Below, piece by piece: positions 6,031 through 11,304 of a stretch of 11,704 nucleotides of DNA. The notes below the pieces were generated by a model. That model made no database searches, had not been told where the DNA came from, and saw only the letters and a program-made list of their open reading frames with translations. The DNA is taken from assembly GCA_045540275.1 (NCBI GenBank), contig JAZQGX010000215.1, positions 1 through 11,704 on the forward strand, written 5' to 3'. The DNA is from RGIG8368 sp045540275. Its GTDB lineage: Bacteria > Verrucomicrobiota > Kiritimatiellia > RFP12 > UBA1067. The stretch's first letter is position 1, and each line of letters starts with the position of its first letter. Both the position numbers and the translations under genes were made by a program.

Positions 6031-6970
6031 ACTTCTTGTCAGTTTTGCTGTACTTGAAGCCGAGTTCAGCGGCTTTCGCGTTGAGGGCCTTTCCGGCGAC
6101 GAGTTTGGAGTCGTAGATGTGCTTCATCCCGGAGATCTCCTTCATCAGTTTGTTGAGGTCCTTCCCGCTCTCGGCGGCGCCGATGCGCTCCTTGAGTTCT
6201 GCGACCAGCTTCCCGTAGTCCTGGTTCAGCTTCTCCTTGTCGGCCTGGGACTTCTCATAGTGGTCGAACACGCCAGAGAGGAATGCGTTCGGGGCGACGG
6301 TGTTTCCGTTCGCGTCAGCCACGACGAGAACCTCCATCGTGTTCGGGAGGAAGCAGGTGTTCTTGGAATAGAAGGACTTGGCGAAGCCGGAGGTGCCGTC
6401 GTTACCCCAGAGGAGCAGGCGCTTACCGCCGAAGTTGACGAGCAGTCCAAGGAGGTCAAGCTCGCCCATGATGTCATTCATGGAGGAGCCTCCCACGATG
6501 GGACGGACGACGTAATCGTCCCCGGCCTTTTCTTCGCTGGCGTGGGCAACGAACACCACGTTCCGGCCCATGAGCATACACCGCTTGATGAAGTCGCGGA
6601 ACATGGATTTGCGCTGGCCGTAGCCCTGCAGGGAGAGGGAGCCGTCGCGCTTGCGCATCTTCGGGTCGTTCCGTGTGATGAACTCGGACATATAGTCCAG
6701 CAGTTTGCCGACGGTGTCCACGACGATGGTCTTGAACGGAAGGTTGGCGATCTCGTCCAGCGCCCCGTTCACGTCCTCCCAGCGGGAGACTTGCACGGTG
6801 GGGCAGCGGTGGGCGGCGAGGGTGCGGCCGACACCGCCATCGGTGTCGATGAGTACGGGGGAGGGTGCGGAGAGAGCGAGGGTGGTCTTGCCCTGTCCCG
6901 GCTCTCCGTACACCATCATCACGAGATTCTTTTTCTCCTGAATCTCGGAGGGTTGTTTGATAAGTGACAT
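5981..6970 (-). CDS. RecA-like AAA ATPase (AAA_24 / Sak4-like), 329 aa
   Basis: Walker A is GEPGQGKTT (22-30). A strand with LIDTDGG follows (40-46) and Walker B is TIVVDT (81-86). VFVAHASEEK is the sensor-type strand with its conserved His. This is the AAA_24/Sak4 pattern: short RecA-core ATPases that phages use for single-strand annealing and recombination. The C-terminal 100 residues are helical and charged (about 245-305) with an acidic tail. It lies upstream of the nuclease and SSB genes, the arrangement expected of a Sak4-nuclease-SSB module. The gene starts 24 nt after the preceding stop. Confidence 0.85.
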   Translation of the reverse strand: MSLIKQPSEIQEKKNLVMMVYGEPGQGKTTLALSAPSPVLIDTDGGVGRTLAAHRCPTVQVSRWEDVNGALDEIANLPFKTIVVDTVGKLLDYMSEFITRNDPKMRKRDGSLSLQGYGQRKSMFRDFIKRCMLMGRNVVFVAHASEEKAGDDYVVRPIVGGSSMNDIMGELDLLGLLVNFGGKRLLLWGNDGTSGFAKSFYSKNTCFLPNTMEVLVVADANGNTVAPNAFLSGVFDHYEKSQADKEKLNQDYGKLVAELKERIGAAESGKDLNKLMKEISGMKHIYDSKLVAGKALNAKAAELGFKYSKTDKKYVENKPEVSDNAEPSK

Positions 6971-6994
6971 AACGTGATTTTATGTGGGTTAAAC

Positions 6995-7222
6995 CTATAT
7001 CCAGTATGCTTTCACATGCTTGCCCGAAGGCGTGGTGACGAACTCGCTCTTGATATCGTGCCCGTCATCCTTGAGGTCTGCTATCCTCGCCGGCAGACGG
7101 AAGCACCCGAAAAGATTGAGCGCCTCTATGCCGGTGATCCGTTTTCCCTCCTGCATATACGCAAGGATCTTCTTCGCCTGCGTCTGGGAGGAGGTCTCAT
7201 TGGGGTTTATGTTATCCTTCAT
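6995..7222 (-). CDS. Helix-turn-helix protein (HTH_39 type), 75 aa
   Basis: The sequence TQAKKILAYMQEGKRITGIEALNLFGCFRLPARIADLKDDG (14-54) is the winged-helix pattern of the HTH_39 family: a long first helix, an ITxxEAL turn, a LFGxxRLxxRI recognition helix and a wing with the ending HVKAYWI. These small proteins are common in phage early regions. It probably binds DNA, but no target is seen. It overlaps the 51-residue gene upstream by 11 nt and lies just before the ATPase gene. Confidence 0.75.
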   Translation of the reverse strand: MKDNINPNETSSQTQAKKILAYMQEGKRITGIEALNLFGCFRLPARIADLKDDGHDIKSEFVTTPSGKHVKAYWI

Positions 7223-7367
7223 GGTAGTTGAGAATTGATTTGCGATGTACTACTACTATCTTTCCGTTGTCCATCTTCACGATCCAGCCGAGCGGGTGTT
7301 TCCCGATGGCCGTCCCGTAGCAGATCTTGTTGACGGATGTCCATTCAACCCTGTCGCCTTCTTTCAT
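7212..7367 (-). CDS. Small SH3-like beta-barrel candidate, 51 aa
   Basis: ATG at 7367-7365 and TAA at 7214-7212 encode 51 residues beginning MKEGDRVEWT. The alternation of short strands (GDRVEW, GTAIG, GWIVKM, KIVVVH) with Gly turns and a final KSIL helix start suggests a KOW/SH3-like mini-barrel, a fold often used for binding nucleic acid or protein. It overlaps the genes on both sides (23 nt with the membrane protein, 11 nt with the HTH gene), and without it there would be an unexplained 120-nt gap. No family name can be given. Confidence 0.6.
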   Translation of the reverse strand: MKEGDRVEWTSVNKICYGTAIGKHPLGWIVKMDNGKIVVVHRKSILNYHEG

Positions 7368-7524
7368 TTCCAGGTCTGGTTGATAATAATCCGAAGACGA
7401 CGGCGAGTCCGAGCAGGACGTAGTTCCAAGAGCAGGGGTCTCCAGCCTCGTCCGTGAACGCGCACGCCATGATGATGCTTGCCACGCACGCGAATCCGAA
7501 GGTGTCTTTGAGTTTCTTTTTCAT
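7345..7524 (-). CDS. Small membrane protein with two hydrophobic segments, 59 aa
   Basis: The start at 7524 (ATG, MKKKLKD) is preferred over a GTG at 7557, which lies inside a terminator-like stem. The first hydrophobic segment is about residues 8-24 and the second about 35-48 (NYVLLGLAVVFGLL), separated by a DEAGDPCSW turn; the tail is basic (NERRRQG). This predicts an inner-membrane hairpin with both ends in the cytoplasm. Such proteins are frequent in phage early operons and may affect superinfection or host membranes; no specific role is shown. Cys20 lies in an imperfect lipobox (IMAC), which I regard as chance. Confidence 0.6.
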   Translation of the reverse strand: MKKKLKDTFGFACVASIIMACAFTDEAGDPCSWNYVLLGLAVVFGLLSTRPGNERRRQG

Positions 7525-7546
7525 ATCTTCCGAATGTTGGTCCTTG

Positions 7547-7581
7547 ATAAAAGCCACGGTCGGGCCGCTTGGAACCGTGGC
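7547..7581 (-). terminator. Possible weak terminator or processing hairpin
   Basis: On the minus strand GCCACGG (7581-7575) pairs with CCGTGGC (7559-7553) around a 15-nt loop and is followed by TTTTATC. It lies between the excisionase-like gene and the small membrane protein, in the only non-coding gap (about 110 nt) in this part of the operon. The large loop and short T-run make full termination unlikely; it may tune downstream expression. Confidence 0.4.
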
Positions 7582-7634
7582 ATAGTGCGTACTAAAACCT
7601 CATGTTGATTTACAAGCGACGCGGCCCTGCCGTC

Positions 7635-7883
7635 TCACGACGGCTTCTCTTTTTCCTTGAAGCTCATCACGTCCGAAAGGAGAAGGCCGGTGACACCGCC
7701 GATCGTCCTCTTGACGATGCGTTTCTGCTTGACGTAGTTGCTGATGGTCGACGGATTGACCTTGAGTATCCTCGCGGCTTCCGCACAGGATATGAGTACG
7801 TCCGGAATTATCCTCCGGCGTATCTCCTCGGTCAGTCTCCGGACGGCGCCCTCAACGTAGTCGGAAAGTTCTTCGGTGTTCAT
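7635..7883 (-). CDS. Excisionase-like helix-turn-helix protein, 82 aa
   Basis: Residues 32-75 read ISCAEAARILKVNPSTISNY, then VKQKRI and a short wing with TGLLLSDVMSF. That is the MerR/excisionase-type winged helix (HTH_17-like), in which the recognition helix follows PSTISNYV. Residues 1-28 form a charged helix (EELSDYVEGAVRRLTEEIRRR). In temperate phages such proteins act as Xis, steering the integrase to excision, or as early regulators. Here it is the second gene of the early operon and the integrase is about 1.5 kb away on the other strand, which fits. It starts one nucleotide after the preceding stop. Confidence 0.65.
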   Translation of the reverse strand: MNTEELSDYVEGAVRRLTEEIRRRIIPDVLISCAEAARILKVNPSTISNYVKQKRIVKRTIGGVTGLLLSDVMSFKEKEKPS

Positions 7884-7884
7884 A

Positions 7885-8109
7885 TTATTGAGCGACTACG
7901 GTTATAACAACCTTTTTCTCCGACTTGTCTACGTTGAAATAGTAGGCCCTTCCGGTCTTGTTCGAATTAATGTCGTAAGCAACAGCCTTGCAGGATCTGA
8001 TGTCTGGAATGGACGGGAATGTGAAAGTGTGCTCGCCAACCTCCAACGAGTTGAGTAATTCCGTCCAGCGCTTGTTGTTGATGAGGCTGTACTGTTCGAA
8101 TGTCTGCAT
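7885..8109 (-). CDS. First gene of the leftward operon, unknown, 74 aa
   Basis: I choose ATG at 8109 (MQTFEQYSLINNKRW), not the longer frame from 8178, because the added residues (with five Ile in a row) come from A/T-rich leader and structured DNA. The protein appears to be a compact alpha/beta fold: a helix (NKRWTELLNSL), strands (GEHTFTFP, CKAVAYDIN, RAYYFNVD) and a final KKVVITVVAQ strand. I do not recognise it. As the first early gene after the control region it would be expressed soon after derepression. Confidence 0.55.
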   Translation of the reverse strand: MQTFEQYSLINNKRWTELLNSLEVGEHTFTFPSIPDIRSCKAVAYDINSNKTGRAYYFNVDKSEKKVVITVVAQ

Positions 8110-8140
8110 ATTGATAATGATTATAATCAAGACTGCGCTC

Positions 8141-8383
8141 TGCATTATACGAGGGCTTGCGACCTCCGGTGGCTGCATTACAGGACTCTTCCGTTCCGAT
8201 ATTTCTTCTTGGCCCGTTTACCAGACGGGAGGGTTACTTTTGTTCGCCCAGACCCCAAGACCTGCCGTTGCTCCCAGGCTTCGGATTAGTCAGTTCGGAT
8301 GGTGGGTTTTGGTTGTGCCCACCCCGAGGCTCATCGCCTCCGTGCAACTTTGCGGATTGCACACCGCCGATACAATGGTATCG
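8141..8383 (-). ncRNA. Highly structured 5' leader or ncRNA candidate
   Basis: This gene-free stretch contains a run of separate stem-loops: CGATAC/GTATCG (8368-8383), GTGCAA/TTGCAC (8342-8362), GAGGC/GCCTC (8326-8340), GGTGGG/CCCACC (8301-8323), CCTG/CAGG (8261-8278), CCCGT/ACGGG (8213-8229) and GAGG/CCTC (8151-8166). Such density is unusual for a plain leader. Frames across it on either strand give poor, Pro/Arg/Gly-rich sequence. If transcription starts near 8557 this is part of a roughly 450-nt untranslated leader. Strand is assigned from the promoter only; the hairpins would form on either strand. No known RNA family is recognised. Confidence 0.4.
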
Positions 8384-8409
8384 CATAGAACTCGTTGAAA
8401 CTTTCTTTC

Positions 8410-8427
8410 TTATCCTAAATAATTAGG
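8410..8427. promoter_or_regulatory. Candidate operator in leader (palindromic)
   Basis: TTATCCTAA (8410-8418) is followed by TTAGG (8423-8427), making the symmetric CCTAA-ATAA-TTAGG. It shares the TTRTCCTAA core with the sites at 8569-8585, 8612-8620 and 8806-8826, so one regulator may bind them all. Confidence 0.45.
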
Positions 8428-8537
8428 GAGATTCACGAAAGTTTTCGGATAATCTCTTGCAAAAGGGTCGGAAACTACCTATCTTAGCGAAAGAATTGTT
8501 GGCGCGATTCTATGGAGACCAGTGTTAGGTAGTTTCC
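8428..8537 (-). repeat. Inverted repeats in the early leader
   Basis: A perfect 12-bp inverted repeat, GGAAACTACCTA (8470-8481) and TAGGTAGTTTCC (8526-8537), lies just downstream of the minus-strand promoter, with a 44-nt loop that can hold a small inner stem. Next to it, GAGATT (8428-8433) and AATCTC (8451-8456) enclose CGAAA/TTTCG (8436-8447). Both would form stems in the first 130 nt of the leftward transcript. They could be RNA structures or protein sites; the sequence does not decide. Confidence 0.5.
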
Positions 8538-8563
8538 CGTCCCCTTATTTACTTATCCAAGGG

Positions 8564-8595
8564 CAAATATAGGACATTATCCTAACACTTGCAAG
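8564..8595 (-). promoter_or_regulatory. Bacteroidota-type promoter of the leftward early operon
   Basis: On the minus strand TATATTTG (8571-8564) matches the -7 consensus TAnnTTTG, and CTTG (8595-8592) sits 20 nt upstream as an imperfect -33 TTTG box. Transcription would start near 8557, leaving about 450 nt before the first chosen start codon at 8109. The -7 box overlaps a candidate operator, as expected of a repressed early promoter. Confidence 0.6.
8569..8585. promoter_or_regulatory. Candidate operator overlapping the -7 box
   Basis: TTATCCTAA (plus, 8577-8585) and ATGTCCTAT (minus, 8577-8569) form the dyad TAGGA-CATTA-TCCTA. It overlaps the minus-strand -7 box at 8564-8571, so protein bound here would block the early operon. 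The flank CCTAACACT (8581-8589) is also a perfect inverted match to AGTGTTAGG at 8521-8529. Confidence 0.5.
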
Positions 8596-8611
8596 AAAAA
8601 AGTGAAAAAAT

Positions 8612-8620
8612 TTAGGACAA
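8612..8620. promoter_or_regulatory. Candidate operator before the repressor-like gene
   Basis: TTGTCCTAA on the minus strand (8620-8612) ends 6 nt before the ATG of the repressor-like gene, a position suited to autoregulation. It is identical to the half-site at 8806-8814 inside that gene. Confidence 0.4.
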
Positions 8621-8626
8621 TGTACT

Positions 8627-8983
8627 ATGAGAAAAGAGGTTTCGGACTTTGATATCGTCCCGATTCGAGCGAGATTGCAGGAGTATTTCGCCCATGAATC
8701 CTTGAACAATAGCCGGTTTGAGAAACAATGCGGACTTTATAACGGCTTCGTGAAGGATCTCGATTCCCAAATCAAGTTTGAGTCTTTGGCAAAGATTGGA
8801 GCTGGTTGTCCTAATTTGAATTTAGGATGGCTCTTCTCGGGTGTCGGGAATATGCTGGTTGGGCCGGAGCCGGTATCGGCCCAGGTCTCCCCGTCTGTGA
8901 ACATGGAGAATGTCCAGGCGGTGTTTATCACAAATGTGGATGCGATTGCTTCTGCGGTTGCAAAAGTGTTAGGAGGGAAGTGA
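8627..8983 (+). CDS. Repressor-like phage regulator, 118 aa
   Basis: Residues 12-80 follow a pattern common in Bacteroidota phage repressors: IRARLQEYFAHESLNNSRFEKQCGLYNGFV (helix-turn-helix), then SLAKIGAGCPNLNLGWLFSGVGNML, the recurrent LNxxWLxxGxGxM ending of a Cro/CI-like DNA-binding domain. The C-terminal 35 residues lack a LexA-like Ser-Lys peptidase, so no RecA-triggered self-cleavage is expected; the last helix may dimerise. It is transcribed away from the early operon across a region with several TTRTCCTAA sites, one overlapping the early promoter, one just before its own ATG and one inside its own gene. This suggests it represses lysis genes and itself. Binding to those sites is inferred. 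Confidence 0.65.
   Translation: MRKEVSDFDIVPIRARLQEYFAHESLNNSRFEKQCGLYNGFVKDLDSQIKFESLAKIGAGCPNLNLGWLFSGVGNMLVGPEPVSAQVSPSVNMENVQAVFITNVDAIASAVAKVLGGK
8806..8826. promoter_or_regulatory. Candidate operator inside the repressor-like gene
   Basis: TTGTCCTAA (8806-8814) and TTAGG (8822-8826) form the dyad CCTAA-N7-TTAGG. A site within the coding sequence could allow looping with the 8569-8620 sites or act as a roadblock. It could also be chance, because it overlaps codons for the conserved CPNLNLGW segment. Confidence 0.35.
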
Positions 8984-9165
8984 TGAAGTTGAAAGATATT
9001 TGGGAACGGGAAAAGAAGGGAATTGTACTTATTATATACATCATCGTTCTTTTTGGTCTTGCATTAGCCGTAAGGGACTGTGTCACAGGCCGGGAATACG
9101 ATGAGGAATATGAGGAGTATTTGAACGATGTTTATGGAGGGGCAAGCAGGTACGACCCGGTATAG
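8983..9165 (+). CDS. Small single-span membrane protein, 60 aa
   Basis: The ATG at 8983 overlaps the repressor stop as TGATG, and AGGAGGG at 8971-8977 is an unusually strong Shine-Dalgarno sequence for this window, lying 5 nt upstream. Residues 1-12 are charged, 13-31 (GIVLIIYIIVLFGLALAVR) form one transmembrane helix, and the rest is acidic and Tyr-rich (REYDEEYEEYLNDVYGG). Co-expressed with the repressor, it would be made in the lysogen, which suits a superinfection-exclusion or lysogenic conversion role; this is inferred from position only. Confidence 0.65.
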   Translation: MKLKDIWEREKKGIVLIIYIIVLFGLALAVRDCVTGREYDEEYEEYLNDVYGGASRYDPV

Positions 9166-9188
9166 AAAGTACCGAAGAAAGTACCGAA
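9165..9188. repeat. Tandem 12-bp direct repeat, possible integrase arm sites
   Basis: GAAAGTACCGAA occurs twice head to tail at 9165-9176 and 9177-9188, starting at the end of the membrane-protein gene. The core AGTACCGAA recurs in the palindrome at 9363-9382. Short direct repeats of this kind near an integrase gene are typical of arm-type recombinase or Xis binding sites. Confidence 0.5.
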
Positions 9189-9200
9189 GCGGAGAAATAT

Positions 9201-9265
9201 CGCACTCTCACGGCCCTGGGTGGCCATATATGTAACCCGAGCGGGGGTACGAGGAAGAGAGTGCG
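9201..9265. repeat. 9-bp inverted repeat pair in the integrase upstream region
   Basis: CGCACTCTC (9201-9209) and GAGAGTGCG (9257-9265) are perfect inverted copies, 47 nt apart. Between them are GGCC-CTGGGT-GGCC and the palindrome CATATATG. Farther on, ACAAAG-GA-CTTTGT (9313-9326) is another short dyad. This 230-bp gene-free stretch might contain the attachment site or regulatory sites, but no core can be identified without a host junction. Confidence 0.4.
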
Positions 9266-9362
9266 TAAGTCATTGACTACCACTCTCTTTCGTTCATTAT
9301 CAAGAAGTTAAGACAAAGGACTTTGTGATTTTAGTGTATATACAAATGATTCTTTATAAATA

Positions 9363-9382
9363 AGTACCGAAATTTCGGTACT
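9363..9382. promoter_or_regulatory. Perfect 20-bp palindrome before the integrase start
   Basis: AGTACCGAAATTTCGGTACT is a perfect 20-bp palindrome ending 11 nt before the integrase ATG. Each half repeats the AGTACCGAA core found in the tandem repeat at 9165-9188. It is well placed to bind a dimer that controls integrase expression, and in RNA it could form a hairpin that hides the start. Confidence 0.55.
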
Positions 9383-9393
9383 CGCTGACGGAC

Positions 9394-10539
9394 ATGACAC
9401 ACACGTTCAACCTCGACCACAACACCATCCGGCTGATCGTATCGGCCGACGGGAAGAAGTACAAGAAATCCACCGGCCTCTCCATCCAGCCGTCCCTTTG
9501 GAATCCGAAGGCGAAATCCCTACGCGCGAAATGTAAGGACGTGCGCGTGTACGAAAGACTCCGGCTGATTGACCTTCGTATGAACGAGGCGGAGAATGAC
9601 GGCCGGGCGCCGGAAGATGCGCTTGATTACGCCGTCAACGGGGAGGTATCGGCCAAGGAGAAGAAGCCGAAGAGACCGACCTTCTGGGAATATTTCAAGG
9701 AATGGGGAGAGCGGCCGTCCCCGGTGCAGAGACAGCGCCGGCTCTATCCGAATATCGTCTCCAAACTGATGGGGACGAAGGAGGACTGGGAGGACATAGA
9801 CTCCGCATACTATTTCCGTCTCTGCCGTGCGATGGACGACTACGGCTGTTCCGTGAACTATAAGGGCGCTATCATCTCCAAGTTGAAGGTGGTGATGAAC
9901 GAGGGGTACAAGCAGAAGTTCCACAAGAACGAGGAGTTCCGTCAGTTCAAGAGAATGTCCGAAGTGCCTGAGACAATCGCGTTGTCTCGGGCGGAGCTGG
10001 ACGCATTGTGGGAATTCGACAAGTTTACGCAGATGGAGCGAAAGGCGAGAGACCTGTTCGTCATAGGTGTGTATTCGGTGGCGAGATGGGAGGACTACTC
10101 ACGGCTCACGACGAACAACATATCGGGCGGGATGCTCAACTACGAGCAACTGAAGACGGGACGGACGGTTATACTGCCCGTATCGTCCCGCCTCCAGGAG
10201 TGCCTGGAACGGAACGGAGGAGCCGCCCCGAAACTTTCTCAGCAGAAATTCAACGAGGCAATAAAGAGATGCTGTAAGAAGATTGGAATGACCGACAAAC
10301 TCCACGTCTCAAAGAGCAAAGGAGCGAATCGGGTATCGTTCTCACACGAAAGGTGGGAGTTGGTATCGTCCCATACTGCGAGACGGACGGGAGCCACGAT
10401 GCTTTACTTTGCAGGCGTTCCATTAAAAAGAGTAATGATGTGTACCGGCCACCAAACCGAGGCCAGCCTGATGAGGTATGTCCGCATCAGCAAGGAGGAG
10501 AACGCACGAATGCTTGCGGACAACGAGTTCTTCAAGTAG
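9394..10539 (+). CDS. int: Tyrosine recombinase (phage integrase), 381 aa
   Basis: Residues 1-85 are an arm-DNA-binding type N-terminus (short beta sheet with YKKSTGLSIQPSLWNPK). Residues about 95-190 form the SAM-like core-binding domain. The catalytic domain carries Arg231 (SVARWEDYSRL), Lys254 (EQLKTGR), H327-x2-R330 (SHTARR), His353 (TGHQTE) and the nucleophile Tyr362 (MRYVRIS), so the full set is present. Length is normal for Bacteroidota phage integrases. It would recombine attP and attB during integration, with excision assisted by an Xis such as the HTH protein at 7883-7635. The ATG at 9394 follows the 20-bp palindrome, and no strong Shine-Dalgarno is seen. Confidence 0.95.
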   Translation: MTHTFNLDHNTIRLIVSADGKKYKKSTGLSIQPSLWNPKAKSLRAKCKDVRVYERLRLIDLRMNEAENDGRAPEDALDYAVNGEVSAKEKKPKRPTFWEYFKEWGERPSPVQRQRRLYPNIVSKLMGTKEDWEDIDSAYYFRLCRAMDDYGCSVNYKGAIISKLKVVMNEGYKQKFHKNEEFRQFKRMSEVPETIALSRAELDALWEFDKFTQMERKARDLFVIGVYSVARWEDYSRLTTNNISGGMLNYEQLKTGRTVILPVSSRLQECLERNGGAAPKLSQQKFNEAIKRCCKKIGMTDKLHVSKSKGANRVSFSHERWELVSSHTARRTGATMLYFAGVPLKRVMMCTGHQTEASLMRYVRISKEENARMLADNEFFK

Positions 10540-10546
10540 GGATACG

Positions 10547-10578
10547 AAAAAAGGGCGACACCAATCGGTATCGCCCTT
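10547..10578 (-). terminator. Intrinsic terminator between convergent genes
   Basis: AAGGGCGA (10551-10558) and TCGCCCTT (10571-10578) form an 8-bp stem with a 12-nt loop. On the minus strand it is followed by six T residues (10552-10547), making it a good terminator for the AT-hook gene. On the plus strand the tail is only TTAAATCT, so it is weaker for the integrase transcript. Confidence 0.75.
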
Positions 10579-10596
10579 AAATCTATGCGTATCGTC

Positions 10597-10965
10597 CTAT
10601 TTCTTCGGCGGTTTCCAAGTGTCTGGGACATTGTTCGCACCGAGACGGACGGCTGCAAGTCGGTTGATGTACTGACGGAGCAGGTCGCTGATTTCGCAGA
10701 CCTCCTGCAGTCTGCGGTATCGTTCTTTGGTAATAGGATCTACGCGGAAATTGACCGACTCGGTGCGCTTCTCGGACGGCTTGACCCAAGCGGGCCTGCC
10801 TGCACCCTCCCTCACTCCTCCCCAGCCAGTCCCTTCGTAGGGATTCTTCTTCGGCCTGCCCCTACCAGAGTAGGGATTCTTCTTGACATAGGGGGCGGTG
10901 GTGGTATCGTTCGGGTCTTTGGGAGGTCTGCCCCTGCCCCTCTTGGGTTTGGTATCGGTTGTCAT
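10597..10965 (-). CDS. AT-hook DNA-binding protein with a possible ribbon-helix-helix end, 122 aa
   Basis: The ATG at 10965 is preferred over an in-frame TTG at 10995, since a -7 promoter box lies at 10990-10983. The first half carries two AT-hook motifs, GRGRPPKDP and GRGRPKKNP, and a third weaker one (GAGRPAW), with an internal repeat: the DNA unit GTAGGGATTCTTCTT occurs at 10837-10851 and 10870-10884. The second half (SVNFRVDPITKERYRRLQ then SDLLRQYINRL) looks like a short strand and two helices, as in ribbon-helix-helix dimers. It probably binds A/T-rich minor grooves and may be a silencer, accessory recombination factor or relaxosome-type protein. The combination is unusual, and the function is inferred. 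Confidence 0.65.
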   Translation of the reverse strand: MTTDTKPKRGRGRPPKDPNDTTTAPYVKKNPYSGRGRPKKNPYEGTGWGGVREGAGRPAWVKPSEKRTESVNFRVDPITKERYRRLQEVCEISDLLRQYINRLAAVRLGANNVPDTWKPPKK

Positions 10966-10982
10966 TGTTCGTTTGTTTGATG

Positions 10983-10990
10983 CAAAGTTA
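10983..10990 (-). promoter_or_regulatory. -7 promoter box before the AT-hook gene
   Basis: TAACTTTG on the minus strand fits TAnnTTTG exactly. It lies 18 nt before the ATG at 10965, so the mRNA leader would be short. The region 19-20 nt upstream is T-rich but has no clean TTTG. It lies just after the stop of the 56-residue gene, giving the AT-hook gene its own promoter. Confidence 0.5.
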
Positions 10991-10991
10991 A

Positions 10992-11162
10992 TCAAAAATA
11001 CTCGGAAAACCTGTCCTTTGTGGGGCAGTCAAAGAAGGGAACGAGGATGAGGGCAGGGGATTCCTCTTTCGGGGAATCCGCCTGCGCCTCGCTGATGGTA
11101 ACGACATCCGTATCGGCTTTAGCCTTGCGCCTTTCAAGGAGTTCTTTCAGTCTCGGTGTCAT
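10992..11162 (-). CDS. Small protein, 56 aa, unknown
   Basis: ATG at 11162-11160 and TGA at 10994-10992 encode 56 residues: a basic N-terminal helix (RLKELLERRKAKA), a Val/Thr-rich stretch, an acidic Ser/Pro linker, then ALILVPFFDCPTKDRFSEYF. The frame is clean and fills an otherwise empty gap between a terminator and the AT-hook gene promoter. No family is recognised. The hydrophobic-aromatic C-terminus could be a partner-binding tail. Confidence 0.55.
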   Translation of the reverse strand: MTPRLKELLERRKAKADTDVVTISEAQADSPKEESPALILVPFFDCPTKDRFSEYF

Positions 11163-11195
11163 ATCGGTTTATATCTTGTAGTTTGATGGTTGTCA

Positions 11196-11228
11196 AAGAA
11201 AACCCCGTGAATCTCCCGACTGACGGGG
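11196..11228 (-). terminator. Terminator after the PcfJ-like gene
   Basis: On the minus strand CCCCGT (11228-11223) pairs with ACGGGG (11208-11203), followed by TTTTCTTT (11202-11195). The loop contains an alternative CCCG/CGGG pairing, so two forms can compete. It lies 34 nt before the 56-residue gene. Confidence 0.65.
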
Positions 11229-11250
11229 ATGATGATAAGCATACTCAATG

Positions 11251-11293
11251 CGGAGAATCCGCAAGGACTGCGATTGGGAACGGCTCGCAGTCG
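11251..11293 (-). repeat. Two strong stem-loops in the 3' region of the PcfJ-like gene
   Basis: GACTGCGA/TCGCAGTC (11267-11274/11286-11293), a perfect 8-bp stem, and GCGGA-GAA-TCCGC (11251-11263), a 5-bp stem with a 3-nt loop, precede the terminator at 11228. Together they make a compact three-hairpin 3' end that could stabilise the mRNA or release a small RNA. Confidence 0.5.
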
Positions 11294-11304
11294 GCCGTGA
11301 TAGG

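Noticed and set aside
7629..7644. Plus-strand terminator-like hairpin GCCGTC-TCAC-GACGGC with a T-rich tail
   Set aside because: No plus-strand gene precedes it and it overlaps the end of the minus-strand HTH gene; probably a chance or minor structure.
7988..8426. Plus-strand frames of 89-136 residues
   Set aside because: Pro/Arg/Cys-rich translations across a hairpin-dense region and antisense to a better gene; no start signal or homology cue.
10966..10995. TTG start for the AT-hook gene
   Set aside because: It overlaps the preceding stop and the promoter -7 box, and adds residues unlike the rest of the protein; ATG at 10965 is better placed.
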